A stretch of 63,665 nucleotides of DNA. Source: Roseateles toxinivorans (lineage in GTDB: Bacteria > Pseudomonadota > Gammaproteobacteria > Burkholderiales > Burkholderiaceae_C). The notes under the pieces were generated by a model. It made no database searches. It saw nothing but the letters and a program-made list of their open reading frames with translations, and had not been told where the DNA came from. Location of the stretch: the NCBI GenBank assembly GCA_945898095.1, contig CAMDHE010000011.1, positions 1-63,665 on the forward strand, in the 5' to 3' direction. The position numbers and the translations under genes are program-made. Shown here in pieces: positions 42,260 to 52,127 of this stretch. Numbering within the stretch: position 1 is the stretch's first letter; each line of letters starts with the position of its first letter.

Positions 42260-43549
42260 ATGAAGCTTGACTCGTACTGGAACGATACAGCGCCGGTCTT
42301 TGCACCCAAGCCTGCCGAACTTCCTGCCAGCGCCGATGTCGTCATCGTCGGCGGCGGCTTCACGGGTCTGTCCGCCGCGCATTCACTCGCCAAGACCGGC
42401 GCAAATGTGGTTCTGCTTGAAGCTGGCGCTCGCGTTGCCAACGAGGCCTCAGGGCGCAATGGCGGCCATGTCAACAATGGCCTGTCAGTCGATTACCTGG
42501 ACGCGGCCGAAAAATACGGCACCCAACTGGCGCGCACCTGGTACCACGAGTTCGATGCCGCAGTCGATACCGTGGAGCGCCTGGTGGCCCAGGAGCAGAT
42601 CGACTGCGCTTTCAGGCGCTGCGGCAAGCTCAAGCTGGCGACCAAGCCCGCCCATTACGAGGCCTTGAGCCGCAGCGGTGAGCGCATGCTGAGAGAGGTC
42701 GACGCTGACGTTGAAGTCCTCGATGCCAGCCAAGTCAGGGCGGAAATTGACAGCGACCGCTATCAAGGCGGCCTTCTGCAGAAGAAGAGCGCCCAGATGC
42801 ATATGGGGCAATTTGCCGCCGGACTGGCACAAGCGGCTGAACGCAACGGAGCTCAAATTCACCTCAACACGCCGGTCCAGCGCTTGCAGCGAATCGGGCG
42901 CAGCCGGGCCCATCAAGTCGTCACACCGCGCGGCACGGTGAGAGCCGATCAGGTATTGCTGGCGACCGGAGCGACACAGCATGGCAACTACCAGACCTTT
43001 GGCTGGTTGCGACGGCGCCTTGTGGGCATCGGCAGCTTCCTGATTGTCACTGCCCCGCTGGGGCCGGAGCTGGCCCGCTCCTTGCTGGCTGGAAGCCGGA
43101 ATTACGTCACTGTGGCCAATATCCACAACTACTTCAGATTGACACCAGACCACCGCTTGGTATTCGGCGGAAGGGCCCGATTTGCGGTGTCCAACCCGAC
43201 ATCAGATCAGAAGAGCGGCGCAATTCTTCGCCAGGCTCTGGCCGAAGTATTTCCGCAACTGGCTGATATCGGGATCGACTATTGCTGGGGCGGCTTGGTC
43301 GACATGAGTCAGGATCGACTGCCGCATGCGGGCGAGCGCGATGGCCTCTTTTACTCCATGGGCTACAGTGGACATGGCGTCCAGATGTCGGTGCATATGG
43401 GGCAGCGCATGGCAGAGTCGATGCTTGGAAATGCCGTTGCCAACCCCTGGCGCGACAGGCCCTGGCCGGCGATTCCTGGCCATTTCGGACCACCCTGGTT
43501 CCTGCCGGCAGTCGGCCTGTATTTCCGCATCAAGGACAAGCTGTCCTGA
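42260..43549 (+). CDS. FAD-dependent amine oxidoreductase (PuuB-like)
   Basis: 429 residues. SADVVIVGGGFTGLSAAHSLAKTG binds FAD, and the downstream ASGRNGGHVNNGLSVDY is the signature of gamma-glutamylputrescine oxidase and related DAO-family enzymes. The end AIPGHFGPPWFLPAVGLYF matches the fragment at 19282. It oxidises an amine or N-substituted amino acid to an aldehyde, which the SSADH at 48716 could take further. It lies 28 bp after the HAD gene and 25 bp before the ABC binding-protein gene, in one apparent operon. Confidence 0.92.
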   Translation: MKLDSYWNDTAPVFAPKPAELPASADVVIVGGGFTGLSAAHSLAKTGANVVLLEAGARVANEASGRNGGHVNNGLSVDYLDAAEKYGTQLARTWYHEFDAAVDTVERLVAQEQIDCAFRRCGKLKLATKPAHYEALSRSGERMLREVDADVEVLDASQVRAEIDSDRYQGGLLQKKSAQMHMGQFAAGLAQAAERNGAQIHLNTPVQRLQRIGRSRAHQVVTPRGTVRADQVLLATGATQHGNYQTFGWLRRRLVGIGSFLIVTAPLGPELARSLLAGSRNYVTVANIHNYFRLTPDHRLVFGGRARFAVSNPTSDQKSGAILRQALAEVFPQLADIGIDYCWGGLVDMSQDRLPHAGERDGLFYSMGYSGHGVQMSVHMGQRMAESMLGNAVANPWRDRPWPAIPGHFGPPWFLPAVGLYFRIKDKLS

Positions 43550-43573
43550 ACCAATTTTTCAGGGGAATAACGA

Positions 43574-45175
43574 ATGTACGAGACCAAAATGCCGGGCGAT
43601 CTTGCCGCCCCTGATTGGCACGTCATGTCTGCGATGAATCGCGGCGCCAGTCGTCGAGACCTGCTCGCGATTCTGCTCGCAGGCGGTATGCAGGCCGGCT
43701 TGGCTGCAAGCAGCTTGCCGGCCTATGCCCAGACACCGCGGCGCGGCGGACGCATCCGCGTCGCAGGCGCCACTGCAGCTATTTCCGACACGCTGGATCC
43801 GGCCAAGATGTCGAACCAGACTGACTATTCGCGCGGCTGCATGCTTTACAACGGCCTGACATGGCTGGACGTCAATTTGACCCCGCAACCCGCTTTGGCC
43901 GAGGAATTCAGCACCAAGGACGCCAGGACCTGGGTCTTCAAGCTGCGCCGGGGCGTGTTGTTCCATGACGGCAAACCGCTGAAGCCAGCCGACGTGGTCT
44001 TCTCCATCCTGCGCCACAAGGATGCCGCCACCGCATCGAAAGCCAAACCCCTCGCCGATCAGATCGAAACCGTCAAGGCCAGCGGGGCCGATGAAGTCAC
44101 GATTACCTTGATCTCACCCAATTCGGATTTGCCGGTGATCCTGGGAACCTCCCATTTCCTGATCGTCAAGGCGGATACGGTCGACTTCTCTACCGGCATC
44201 GGTACCGGGCCCTTCAAGCTGAAGGAGTTCAAACCCGGTGTGCGTTCAATCGCAGTCCGCAATGAAGCCTACTGGAAGTCAGGGCGCCCCTATCTCGACG
44301 AGATCGAGTTCGTCGGGATCAGCGATGAGGGCGCCCGGGTCAATGCCCTGCTTTCAGGTGATCTCGACCTCGTGGCATCGGTCAACCCGCGCTCGGTGAG
44401 TCGCATCAAGGAGACGCCTGGCTACGCCGTTTTCAGCACTCAGTCGGGACAATATTCGGATCTGATCATGCGTCGGGACATCGGCCCCGGCACCAACCCC
44501 GACTTCGTGCTGGCAATGAAAAGCCTGTTCGACCGCGAGCAGATGCGCAAGTCGATCGCCCTGGGTCATGCCGTCGTGGCCAATGACCAGCCGATCGATC
44601 CAACCAACCGGTTCCACTTTGCCGGCCTGCCGCAGCGCCCTTTCGACCCCGAGAAGGCCAAATTTCATCTGAAGAAGGCCAATCTTGGCGAACTCCGCAT
44701 ACCGATCGTGGTCTCGCCCGCGGCCACATATTCGGTCGAGATGGCCTTGGTCTTGCAGCAGGCCGCGCAACGCATCGGTCTGAATCTCGACGTCAAACGC
44801 ATGCCCGCAGATGGCTATTGGTCGAACCATTGGCTGAACAGCGCGGTTGGGTTTGGCAACGTCAACCCACGCCCGAGTGCAGATACCTTGCTGACCCTGT
44901 TCTACAAGTCCGATGCCCTCTGGAATGAATCACGCTGGAAGAATGCGAAATTCGATCAATTGCTGATCACGGCGCGGGCCGAGGTCGATCTGGCCAAACG
45001 CAAGCAGATGTACGCCGATATGCAGGTCCTGATTCATCAGGAAGCAGGTATCGGCATTCCCTTGTTTCTGGCCAGTCTGGACGGTCATTCAAACCGCCTG
45101 AAGGGTTTGTCGCCAATTCCGCTAGGCGGGCTGATGGGTTACAACTTCGCTGAACATGTCTGGCTTGAAAGCTGA
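43574..45175 (+). CDS. ABC transporter solute-binding protein (family 5, peptide/opine type)
   Basis: 533 residues. The N-terminus has a twin-arginine signal (ASRRDLLAILLAGG, then AAYAQ-like cleavage at SLPAYAQ), so it is exported folded. The body is SBP family 5: DTLDPAKMSNQTDYSRGCMLYNGL, DGKPLKPADVVFSILRHKD, and a C-terminal ADMQVLIHQEAGIGIPLF. This family binds di/oligopeptides, nickel or opines. AGGGGAA precedes the ATG. The uptake genes that follow show the pathway substrate is imported. Confidence 0.92.
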   Translation: MYETKMPGDLAAPDWHVMSAMNRGASRRDLLAILLAGGMQAGLAASSLPAYAQTPRRGGRIRVAGATAAISDTLDPAKMSNQTDYSRGCMLYNGLTWLDVNLTPQPALAEEFSTKDARTWVFKLRRGVLFHDGKPLKPADVVFSILRHKDAATASKAKPLADQIETVKASGADEVTITLISPNSDLPVILGTSHFLIVKADTVDFSTGIGTGPFKLKEFKPGVRSIAVRNEAYWKSGRPYLDEIEFVGISDEGARVNALLSGDLDLVASVNPRSVSRIKETPGYAVFSTQSGQYSDLIMRRDIGPGTNPDFVLAMKSLFDREQMRKSIALGHAVVANDQPIDPTNRFHFAGLPQRPFDPEKAKFHLKKANLGELRIPIVVSPAATYSVEMALVLQQAAQRIGLNLDVKRMPADGYWSNHWLNSAVGFGNVNPRPSADTLLTLFYKSDALWNESRWKNAKFDQLLITARAEVDLAKRKQMYADMQVLIHQEAGIGIPLFLASLDGHSNRLKGLSPIPLGGLMGYNFAEHVWLES

Positions 45176-45190
45176 TCCAAGCGAATCGAT

Positions 45191-46147
45191 ATGAACCTGC
45201 TGATTCTGCGACTGATCATCAGTCGCCTGGCCCTGGCCCTGGTGTCGCTGCTGGTGGTCTCGATGCTCGTCTTCACGATCACCACGCTACTACCCGGTGA
45301 TGCGGCGCAGGCCCAACTCGGTCAGGAGGCCACGCCTGAGTCGCTGGCGGCACTGCGGCAGCAGATGGGGCTGGATGTTCCAGGACTATTGCGCTACTGG
45401 CAGTGGTTGCAGGGCCTCTTGATTGCACAACCCGGCCTTTCGGTCGTGACCGGCATGCCGGTAGCCGACATGATTGGCAATCGACTGCCCAGTTCCCTGC
45501 TGCTCGCCAGCATTACTGCGGCCATCTCGGCGCCAATCGCCTTGGCCCTGGGCATCGCGTCGGCGATGTGGCGGGGATCCTGGTTCGACCGCGCAGCCAG
45601 TTCAAGCGCCGTTGCATTGGTGTCCGTTCCGGAATTTCTGGTTGCCACCTTGGCCGTGCTGGTGTTTGCCGTGCAATTGCGCTGGCTGCCAGCTTTGTCC
45701 TACGCCAGCAGCATCGATTCACCCAGCCAGTTGCTGCGCGCATTGGCCATGCCGGTGCTGACCCTGTGTTGCGTCACCATCGCCCAGATGATGCGAATGA
45801 CCCGCGCCGCCGTGGTTGACCAGTTGCGTGCGCCCTATATCGAAATGGTCCTGCTGAAAGGGGCATCGCCGATTCGCATGGTGCTGATCCACGCCTTGCC
45901 GAATGCGATCGGCCCGATTGCCAACGCAGTCGCGCTTTCGATGTCTTACCTGCTCGGCGGCGTCATCGTCGTCGAGACCATCTTCAACTATCCGGGTATT
46001 GCAAGCCTGATGGTGGATGGCGTCAGTCAGCGCGACATGCCCTTGGTGCAGACCTGCGCAATGCTTTTTTGCGCGGTCTATCTGGCACTGGTGACGCTGG
46101 CCGACCTGTGCAGCATCGTCGCCAATCCACGCCTGCGCCATCGCTGA
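45191..46147 (+). CDS. ABC transporter permease (DppB-like)
   Basis: 318 residues with six helices. The start LALVSLLVVSMLVFTITTLLPGD and the EAA loop region MVLLKGASPIRMVLIHALPNAIGP are typical for the first permease of peptide-type importers. Starts 15 bp after the binding-protein gene. Partner of the next gene. Confidence 0.93.
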   Translation: MNLLILRLIISRLALALVSLLVVSMLVFTITTLLPGDAAQAQLGQEATPESLAALRQQMGLDVPGLLRYWQWLQGLLIAQPGLSVVTGMPVADMIGNRLPSSLLLASITAAISAPIALALGIASAMWRGSWFDRAASSSAVALVSVPEFLVATLAVLVFAVQLRWLPALSYASSIDSPSQLLRALAMPVLTLCCVTIAQMMRMTRAAVVDQLRAPYIEMVLLKGASPIRMVLIHALPNAIGPIANAVALSMSYLLGGVIVVETIFNYPGIASLMVDGVSQRDMPLVQTCAMLFCAVYLALVTLADLCSIVANPRLRHR

Positions 46148-46162
46148 ACAATTGCCCGCAAT

Positions 46163-47005
46163 ATGACATCCCCAAAGCTTGGGCAGCAACAGCCTGCCAT
46201 GAACTGGCCCGGAAAACTGGGCCTTGCCATATTGCTGCTCTGGTTGCTCACGGCGCTCGTCGGTCCCAGCCTGATGCAACAGGATGGGACTGATATGGGC
46301 GAGGCTGCAGTCTTCGCGGCAAGCTCCGCGGAGCATTGGCTGGGTACTGACTATCTGGGCCGCGACATGCTGGCGCGCATCATCCAGGGCGCAAGGTACA
46401 CGGTCGGTATCGCCTTGCTGGCAACGATTCTGGCCAGCGGCATCGGCACCACTCTGGCGTTGCTGGCCGCGGCCAGCCAGCCCTGGATCGATGCCGGTCT
46501 CAGCCGCGGCATCGATACGCTGACTTCGGTTCCGTCGAAAATGCTCGCGCTGATCCTGGTCGCCGCCTTTGGCTCATCGCTGCCGATGTTGATCGTGACA
46601 GCCGGCCTGATCTATATCCCCGGCGCCTTCCGCATCGCCCGTTCGCTGGCAGTCAATATCAATGCGATGGACTATGTGACGGTCGCGCGAACCCGGGGCG
46701 AAGGCCGCTGGTACATCATGCGGCACGAGATCCTGCCCAACATCATCAACCCGATGCTGGCCGATCTGGGGCTGCGCTTCGTCTATGTGGTGCTGTTGTT
46801 GGCATCGCTGAGCTTTCTCGGTCTGGGCGTTCAACCTCCGGATGCCGATTGGGGTTCACTGGTGCGCGAGAACATCGGCGCCCTGCCAAGCGCTGGGGCT
46901 GCCATCGTGGCGCCGGCGCTGGCCATCGCCAGTTTGACGATTGCAGTCAATCTTCTGATCGACAACCTGCCAGGCCGGGCCGTGCGTGAAGGCGGGGTGC
47001 ATTGA
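46163..47005 (+). CDS. ABC transporter permease (DppC-like)
   Basis: 280 residues. EHWLGTDYLGRDMLARIIQGAR is the conserved DppC N-terminal segment and VARTRGEGRWYIMRHEILPNI the EAA loop that meets the ATPase. It forms the transmembrane channel with the DppB-like gene product. The ATPase gene starts inside its stop codon (TGATG). Confidence 0.93.
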   Translation: MTSPKLGQQQPAMNWPGKLGLAILLLWLLTALVGPSLMQQDGTDMGEAAVFAASSAEHWLGTDYLGRDMLARIIQGARYTVGIALLATILASGIGTTLALLAAASQPWIDAGLSRGIDTLTSVPSKMLALILVAAFGSSLPMLIVTAGLIYIPGAFRIARSLAVNINAMDYVTVARTRGEGRWYIMRHEILPNIINPMLADLGLRFVYVVLLLASLSFLGLGVQPPDADWGSLVRENIGALPSAGAAIVAPALAIASLTIAVNLLIDNLPGRAVREGGVH

Positions 47006-48657
47006 TGGGTGCCCAGGTCCATGTCAAAGGCCTCAGCGTCGTGGTTCAAACCGAAGCTGGCGAACGGGCCATCGTCGATGACCTGAACTTCTCGATCGCA
47101 CCCGGCGAGGTGCTGGCCTTGATCGGTGAATCAGGTTCGGGGAAAACCACGACCGCATTGGCGATGATGGGTTATGCCCGCCATGGTTGCCGCATCGCCG
47201 CTGGCAGCGTCAGCATCGGTGGCCGCGACATCCTGGCTTTGCCAGAAATACAGCAACGTGGACTGCGCGGGCGCCAGATCACTTACATCGCCCAAAGCGC
47301 TGCGGCATCGTTCAATCCATCCCTGAATTTGATGGATCAGGTGATCGAACCCGCGCTGATCCATCAGCTGATGACCCCGGCCCAGGCCAGAGCCAAGGCG
47401 GTAACGCTGTTCCACTCCTTGAGCTTGCCCGATCCTGAAAACATTGGTTCGCGCTATCCGCACCAGGTCTCCGGCGGGCAACTGCAACGTCTGATGGCGG
47501 CGATGGCTTTGATCACCGACCCGGATCTGGTCATCCTGGATGAACCAACGACGTCGCTGGACGTGACAACCCAGATCGAAGTGCTGCGCGCCTTTCGACA
47601 TGCCGTCCGCGAACGCCACACCACCGCCGTCTACGTCAGCCATGATCTGGCCGTGGTGACACAGATGGCCGACCATATTCTGGTGTTGCGCGACGGCACG
47701 ATGCGTGAATTGGGCGCCACCGAGCAGATCATCAGCGCACCCGAAAACGAATACACGCAGCGCCTGCTCGCCGCCGCCCGCCCGCGCCAGCGCGATGCAG
47801 GCAATGCGGCTGACCGTACCGATGCGCAACTCTTGCTGGAAGTTGCTGACCTGTCAGCCGGCTACGGGCCGATCGACAAACAAGGCCAGCCGAGCAGCCT
47901 GATTTTGCAGGACATCAACTTCAAGCTGTATCGCGGCCAGGCCATCGGCGTGATCGGCGAGTCCGGCTCGGGGAAAACCACCTTGGCCCGCGCGGTGGCC
48001 GGGCTGATCAAACCCTGCAAAGGGCAGATCAAGTTCAACGGCCGCGAGTTACCCGCTTCTTTGACCGAACGCAGCAAGGACGAATTGCGCCGGGTACAGA
48101 TCGTTTTCCAGATGGCGGACACGGCTTTGAATCCGGCCCAGACCATCGAATCCATACTGGCCAGGCCGCTGCAGTTTTATCTCGGCCTCAGCGGCCAGGC
48201 ATTGCAGCAGCGAATCAAGCAATTGCTGGATCTGGTGCAACTTCCGGCAGCCACGGCACAGCGTCTGCCGGGCGAGCTTTCGGGTGGCCAGAAGCAACGC
48301 GCCAACCTGGCTCGCGCCTTGGCGGCCGAGCCCGATCTGATCCTGTGCGATGAAGTCACTTCTGCGCTTGACACCGTGGTCGGTGCAGCCGTGCTGGACT
48401 TGATCGCCGAATTGCGGCGTGAACTGGGTTTGTCCTATCTCTTCATCAGCCATGACTTGCACACCGTACGTTCGGTCTGCGACGAAATCGTCGTGATGCA
48501 ACATGGCCGCCTGCTGACCCAAGTGGCACGCGCCGACTATGACCGCGGCCCGCACCACCCTTATTACGAGTTGCTGGCTCGCTCGGTACCTGAACTCCGG
48601 CGTGGCTGGCTGGATGAGCAAGCGCAGTCCCTGCCCGGGCCTCAATCCAATTTGTGA
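47005..48657 (+). CDS. Fused ABC transporter ATPase (DppD-DppF in one chain)
   Basis: 550 residues with two complete ATPase domains. First: Walker A GESGSGKTTTALAMMG, signature VSGGQLQRLMAAMAL, Walker B LVILDEPTTSLD. Second: GESGSGKTTLARAVAG, LSGGQKQRANLARAL, LILCDEVTSALD. Peptide importers often have two separate ATPase genes; this is the fused GsiA/YejF type, which supplies both catalytic sites. The ATG at 47005 overlaps the permease stop by one base. It powers uptake of the cluster's substrate. Confidence 0.95.
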   Translation: MGAQVHVKGLSVVVQTEAGERAIVDDLNFSIAPGEVLALIGESGSGKTTTALAMMGYARHGCRIAAGSVSIGGRDILALPEIQQRGLRGRQITYIAQSAAASFNPSLNLMDQVIEPALIHQLMTPAQARAKAVTLFHSLSLPDPENIGSRYPHQVSGGQLQRLMAAMALITDPDLVILDEPTTSLDVTTQIEVLRAFRHAVRERHTTAVYVSHDLAVVTQMADHILVLRDGTMRELGATEQIISAPENEYTQRLLAAARPRQRDAGNAADRTDAQLLLEVADLSAGYGPIDKQGQPSSLILQDINFKLYRGQAIGVIGESGSGKTTLARAVAGLIKPCKGQIKFNGRELPASLTERSKDELRRVQIVFQMADTALNPAQTIESILARPLQFYLGLSGQALQQRIKQLLDLVQLPAATAQRLPGELSGGQKQRANLARALAAEPDLILCDEVTSALDTVVGAAVLDLIAELRRELGLSYLFISHDLHTVRSVCDEIVVMQHGRLLTQVARADYDRGPHHPYYELLARSVPELRRGWLDEQAQSLPGPQSNL

Positions 48658-48715
48658 CCAGGACTTTCAAGCGAGCGGCGATTGCAGCTCCGATCAGTAC
48701 AACTGAAGGACCGAC

Positions 48716-50191
48716 ATGCCTTTGACATTGACCGTAGCCGAGCTTTTGCGCTCGCAGAATTTCATCAACGCCGAATGGCTCGATGCGGCCGAGGGTGGCC
48801 GCTTCAATGTCGTCGATCCGGCGATGGATACCGCTTTTACCAGCGTCCCGGACAGTTCGGCGATCGATGCCCGTGCTGCAGTCGATGCGGCCCATGCTGC
48901 TTTGCCAGCTTGGAAAGCCACGCCGGCCAAGCAGCGAGCCCAGTTGCTCAAGCGCTGGCATGCGCTGATCCTGCAACACCAGGAAGACCTGGGCAAGTTG
49001 ATATCACGCGAGCAAGGCAAGCCCCTGGCCGAGGGCCGCGGCGAAGTGCTTTATGCAGCCAGTTACGTCGAATGGTTCGCCGAGGAAGCGACCCGCAGTT
49101 ACGGCGACATCATTGCAGCGCCAATGCCAAGTCGAAGGATGATGGTATTGAAAGAGCCCGTTGGCGTCGTGGCTGCGGTCACGCCTTGGAATTTTCCGGC
49201 GGCGATGATCGCCCGCAAGATTGCACCGGCCCTGGCTGCTGGTTGCACGGTGGTGGCCAAGCCGGCCGAGGACACACCGTTGACCTCGCTGGCGCTGGCA
49301 AGACTGGCTGAACTCGCAGGTTTTCCGGCAGGCGTGCTGAACCTTGTGATCGCCTCGCGCGAACATGCTGCTGCGGTCGTTGATGTCTGGCTGGCTGACT
49401 CACGAGTGCGCAAGATCACCTTCACCGGATCAACCCCGGTGGGCAAGCATCTGGCGCGCGGCTCGGCATCGACCCTGAAGCGACTGTCTCTGGAACTGGG
49501 CGGCAATGCGCCTTTCATCGTTTTCGAGGACGCTGACCTCGACGCAGCCGTTGACGGACTGATGGCGTCCAAGTTCCGCAATGGCGGGCAAACCTGCGTC
49601 TGCCCGAACCGGGTCTTTGTTCAGCGAACGGTGCATGATGCCTTCGTGGAAAAGCTTGTAGCTCGGGTCGGCTCGCTGATCGTCGGCCCGGCTCACCTGG
49701 CTGATTCACAGATCGGCCCGATGATCAATGCCCGCGCGGTCGAAAAAATCGAACGCCATGTGGCCAATGCTGAGGCACTCGGCGCGAAGGTCTTGGTCGG
49801 CGGACGGCGTTTGCGCAATTCGCGCTGTGATGGGCCGAACTATTTTGAACCCACGGTGCTGATCGGCGTTGATGGCGGGATGGACTGCTCCTGCGAAGAA
49901 ACCTTCGGCCCGGTCGTGCCCATTACATGCTTTGACGACGAGGCCGAAGTCATCAAGGCTGCCAATGACACACCGTTCGGACTGGCCGCTTACTTCTACT
50001 CACGCGACATCGCCAGATGTTGGCGCGTCGCTGGCGCACTCGAGACCGGCATCGTCGGCATCAACGAAGGCGCGATCTCCGCCGAGACCGCGCCGTTCGG
50101 GGGTGTGAAGGAGTCAGGATATGGCCGCGAAGGCTCGCGTTACGGCTTGGATGACTATCTGCAGACCAAGTACCTCTGCCAGACCATCTAG
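48716..50191 (+). CDS. gabD: NAD(P)-dependent succinate-semialdehyde dehydrogenase
   Basis: 491 residues with the SSADH form: general base Glu260 in LSLELGGNAPFIVFEDADLD, catalytic Cys294 followed by a second Cys in GGQTCVCPNRV (the Cys pair of redox-regulated SSADHs), and PSRRMMVLKEPVGVVAAVTPWNFP. It oxidises succinic or a related semialdehyde to the acid, which feeds the TCA cycle. AAGGA lies before the ATG. It is last in the plus-strand set after the ABC ATPase (58 bp). A semialdehyde from the aminotransferase or FAD oxidase is the natural substrate. Confidence 0.9.
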   Translation: MPLTLTVAELLRSQNFINAEWLDAAEGGRFNVVDPAMDTAFTSVPDSSAIDARAAVDAAHAALPAWKATPAKQRAQLLKRWHALILQHQEDLGKLISREQGKPLAEGRGEVLYAASYVEWFAEEATRSYGDIIAAPMPSRRMMVLKEPVGVVAAVTPWNFPAAMIARKIAPALAAGCTVVAKPAEDTPLTSLALARLAELAGFPAGVLNLVIASREHAAAVVDVWLADSRVRKITFTGSTPVGKHLARGSASTLKRLSLELGGNAPFIVFEDADLDAAVDGLMASKFRNGGQTCVCPNRVFVQRTVHDAFVEKLVARVGSLIVGPAHLADSQIGPMINARAVEKIERHVANAEALGAKVLVGGRRLRNSRCDGPNYFEPTVLIGVDGGMDCSCEETFGPVVPITCFDDEAEVIKAANDTPFGLAAYFYSRDIARCWRVAGALETGIVGINEGAISAETAPFGGVKESGYGREGSRYGLDDYLQTKYLCQTI

Positions 50192-50252
50192 CAACTGCGC
50201 TCACAAATTGCCCTCGCATTGGCTGCCCACCAACCAATCGCTCAGGCAATGT

Positions 50253-50428
50253 CTCGACCTGTTCGATACCGACCTGTAGTCGCTTATCCAGGAAAATTCG
50301 AATCTGCCGGATGGTTCATGTCAGTGGCCGAGCAACTTCGCTCATGTCCCCCGGCCCGGGCCATACCCGGTCCTCCTCCTTTACTTCGCTACGCCGCTCA
50401 GCCACCGCCCTGAACGGCGAGACCTGCG
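50253..50428 (+). repeat. Dispersed intergenic repeat, copy 3 (both modules)
   Basis: This is the complete form: a left module (50253-50329) like 10755-10830 and a right module (50307-50428) like 10431-10553, overlapping at TGGTTCATGTCAGTGG. It lies in the gap between gabD and the TPR gene. Long frames across it are not protein-like. Confidence 0.85.
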
Positions 50429-50464
50429 TGGCCTGCATCGCGCAATGTAAAAACTTCGGCCGGC

Positions 50465-51973
50465 TCAAGCCTTGCTGCTTGCCGCCGGATTTTTCAGCCG
50501 GGCGAGTTGCTCCAATTCGAGCCTGACCCGCCGCAGGACTTCGCTCCAGTCACCCAGACGATGCTGTCTGAACAAGGTCGCAGATGGATACCAAGGGCTG
50601 TCGCTGCGGTCCTTCAGCCAGCGCCAGTCAGCGCTGTAGGGCAGCAAGACAAAGACCGGTTTCCCCAACGCACCGGCCAGATGCGCAATGCTGGTGTCCA
50701 CAGTGACGATCACATCCATCTGCTCACAGACCACGGCAGCGGCCGAGAGGTCCAGTTCATCGCCGAAATACCTGATCTCCGGCCGCGCCGCGAGCAGATC
50801 CAGATCCGCAGCCCGCACCTGATTTTGCAGAACGACACAGGCAGCAGCCTGGGGCAGCATCTGGCTGAACTCGGCGAAGGCGATGCTCCTGCGCTGGTCC
50901 TCTTCGTTTTTGGGGCTGCCGCTCCAGGCCAGACCGACCTTCAAACTCAAACCGGCGTCGATTTTCTTGCGCCAGAACGGAACCTTGCTCTTGTCGGTGA
51001 CGATATAGCTGGCCGCGCTGGGGATATTGTCGAGGCGGGTCCTGAAGGCCCTTGGCAGGGTCATCAGCGGGCATTGGTAGTCATGCGCAGGCAGCTCGCC
51101 GCCCTTTTCTATCAAGACATCCACACCCTGCAAATGGCTGAGCAGGGCGATCAAGGGCTTGTGAACGCACAGGATCACAGCAGCGCCAAGCTCCTTGACC
51201 TTCTCGACATAACGACAGAACTGCAGCGTATCGCCCAGGCCTTGCTCGGCATGCAGCAAGATCGTCTTGCCATCGAGCGGCTGATCGCCAAGCCACAAGG
51301 GCCGCTCGAACTCTGCTTCGATCTTGCCGCTGCCCTGGGTTTGCCAGCGTGCGTCGTAATATTCCCAGCCGCGCTCGAAGTCCCCGACCTGGAGATAGGC
51401 AATCGCCAGGTTAAGCCGGACCTCGAAGAAATCCGGGGCAATTTCAAGGGCACGTTGATAGCAACTCAGCGCCTCGTCATGCCGGTCGAGATCTTTCAGG
51501 ATGCTGCCCAGATTGTTGTGCGCGAGGGCAAATTCCGGGCTCAATGCAATCACAAGTTGAAAGCTGCTGGCCGCTTCTTCAAGCCGGCCTGAAGCTCTCA
51601 GCAAATTGCCGCGGTTGAATTGCGCAATAGCGTCATCGGGCTTGAGTTCAAGCGCTCGCTCGAAGCAAGCGATTGCCTCTTCCTGCCGCCCAAGATCGGC
51701 CAACAGGCAACCGCGATCGATGTGAATGCCGGCGTCGCCGGGTCTGGCCTTGATCGCCAGATCGTAGACATTCAGGGCCTCGGCTTTGAAACCCAGCTGG
51801 AACAGGATATTGCCGCTCAGTTGCAAGGCATCGAAGTGATCGGCCTGGATTTCCAGTACTTCAATGTATTTTTGCAGCGCCTCGTGAGTTTTTCCCTGCT
51901 TATTAAAATCCTGGGCAGTCTTGAAGATCGCGGCGGCGATTTCAGTTTGAGCTGCGGCTTGCGGAATATTCAT
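50465..51973 (-). CDS. Tetratricopeptide repeat protein with glycosyltransferase-like C-terminal domain
   Basis: 502 residues. The first half has about six TPR units, for example AIACFERALELKPDDAIAQF and ALSCYQRALEIAPDFFEVRL. The second half (ILLHAEQGLGDTLQFCRYV, VDTSIAHLAGALGKPVFVLLP, DSPWYPSATLFRQ) resembles the glycosyltransferase family 9/41-like domain common in proteins of this type. The role is unknown; cell-surface glycan or protein modification is possible. It stands alone between the repeat region and the TauE-type gene. Confidence 0.88.
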   Translation of the reverse strand: MNIPQAAAQTEIAAAIFKTAQDFNKQGKTHEALQKYIEVLEIQADHFDALQLSGNILFQLGFKAEALNVYDLAIKARPGDAGIHIDRGCLLADLGRQEEAIACFERALELKPDDAIAQFNRGNLLRASGRLEEAASSFQLVIALSPEFALAHNNLGSILKDLDRHDEALSCYQRALEIAPDFFEVRLNLAIAYLQVGDFERGWEYYDARWQTQGSGKIEAEFERPLWLGDQPLDGKTILLHAEQGLGDTLQFCRYVEKVKELGAAVILCVHKPLIALLSHLQGVDVLIEKGGELPAHDYQCPLMTLPRAFRTRLDNIPSAASYIVTDKSKVPFWRKKIDAGLSLKVGLAWSGSPKNEEDQRRSIAFAEFSQMLPQAAACVVLQNQVRAADLDLLAARPEIRYFGDELDLSAAAVVCEQMDVIVTVDTSIAHLAGALGKPVFVLLPYSADWRWLKDRSDSPWYPSATLFRQHRLGDWSEVLRRVRLELEQLARLKNPAASSKA

Positions 51974-52127
51974 GCTGGCTGGAGGCGTTCAATGTCAGTC
52001 ATAGAGGCCGGCATTGACTGCTGGGCGCGGTCCTGGATGACTGAAGCAAATTGCATGGCGCAGTGTAGATGCGCGCGGTGCTAAGTTCAGCAAGCCTCCG
52101 GGCAGCCTTGCTTGCTGGCTTGCCACC

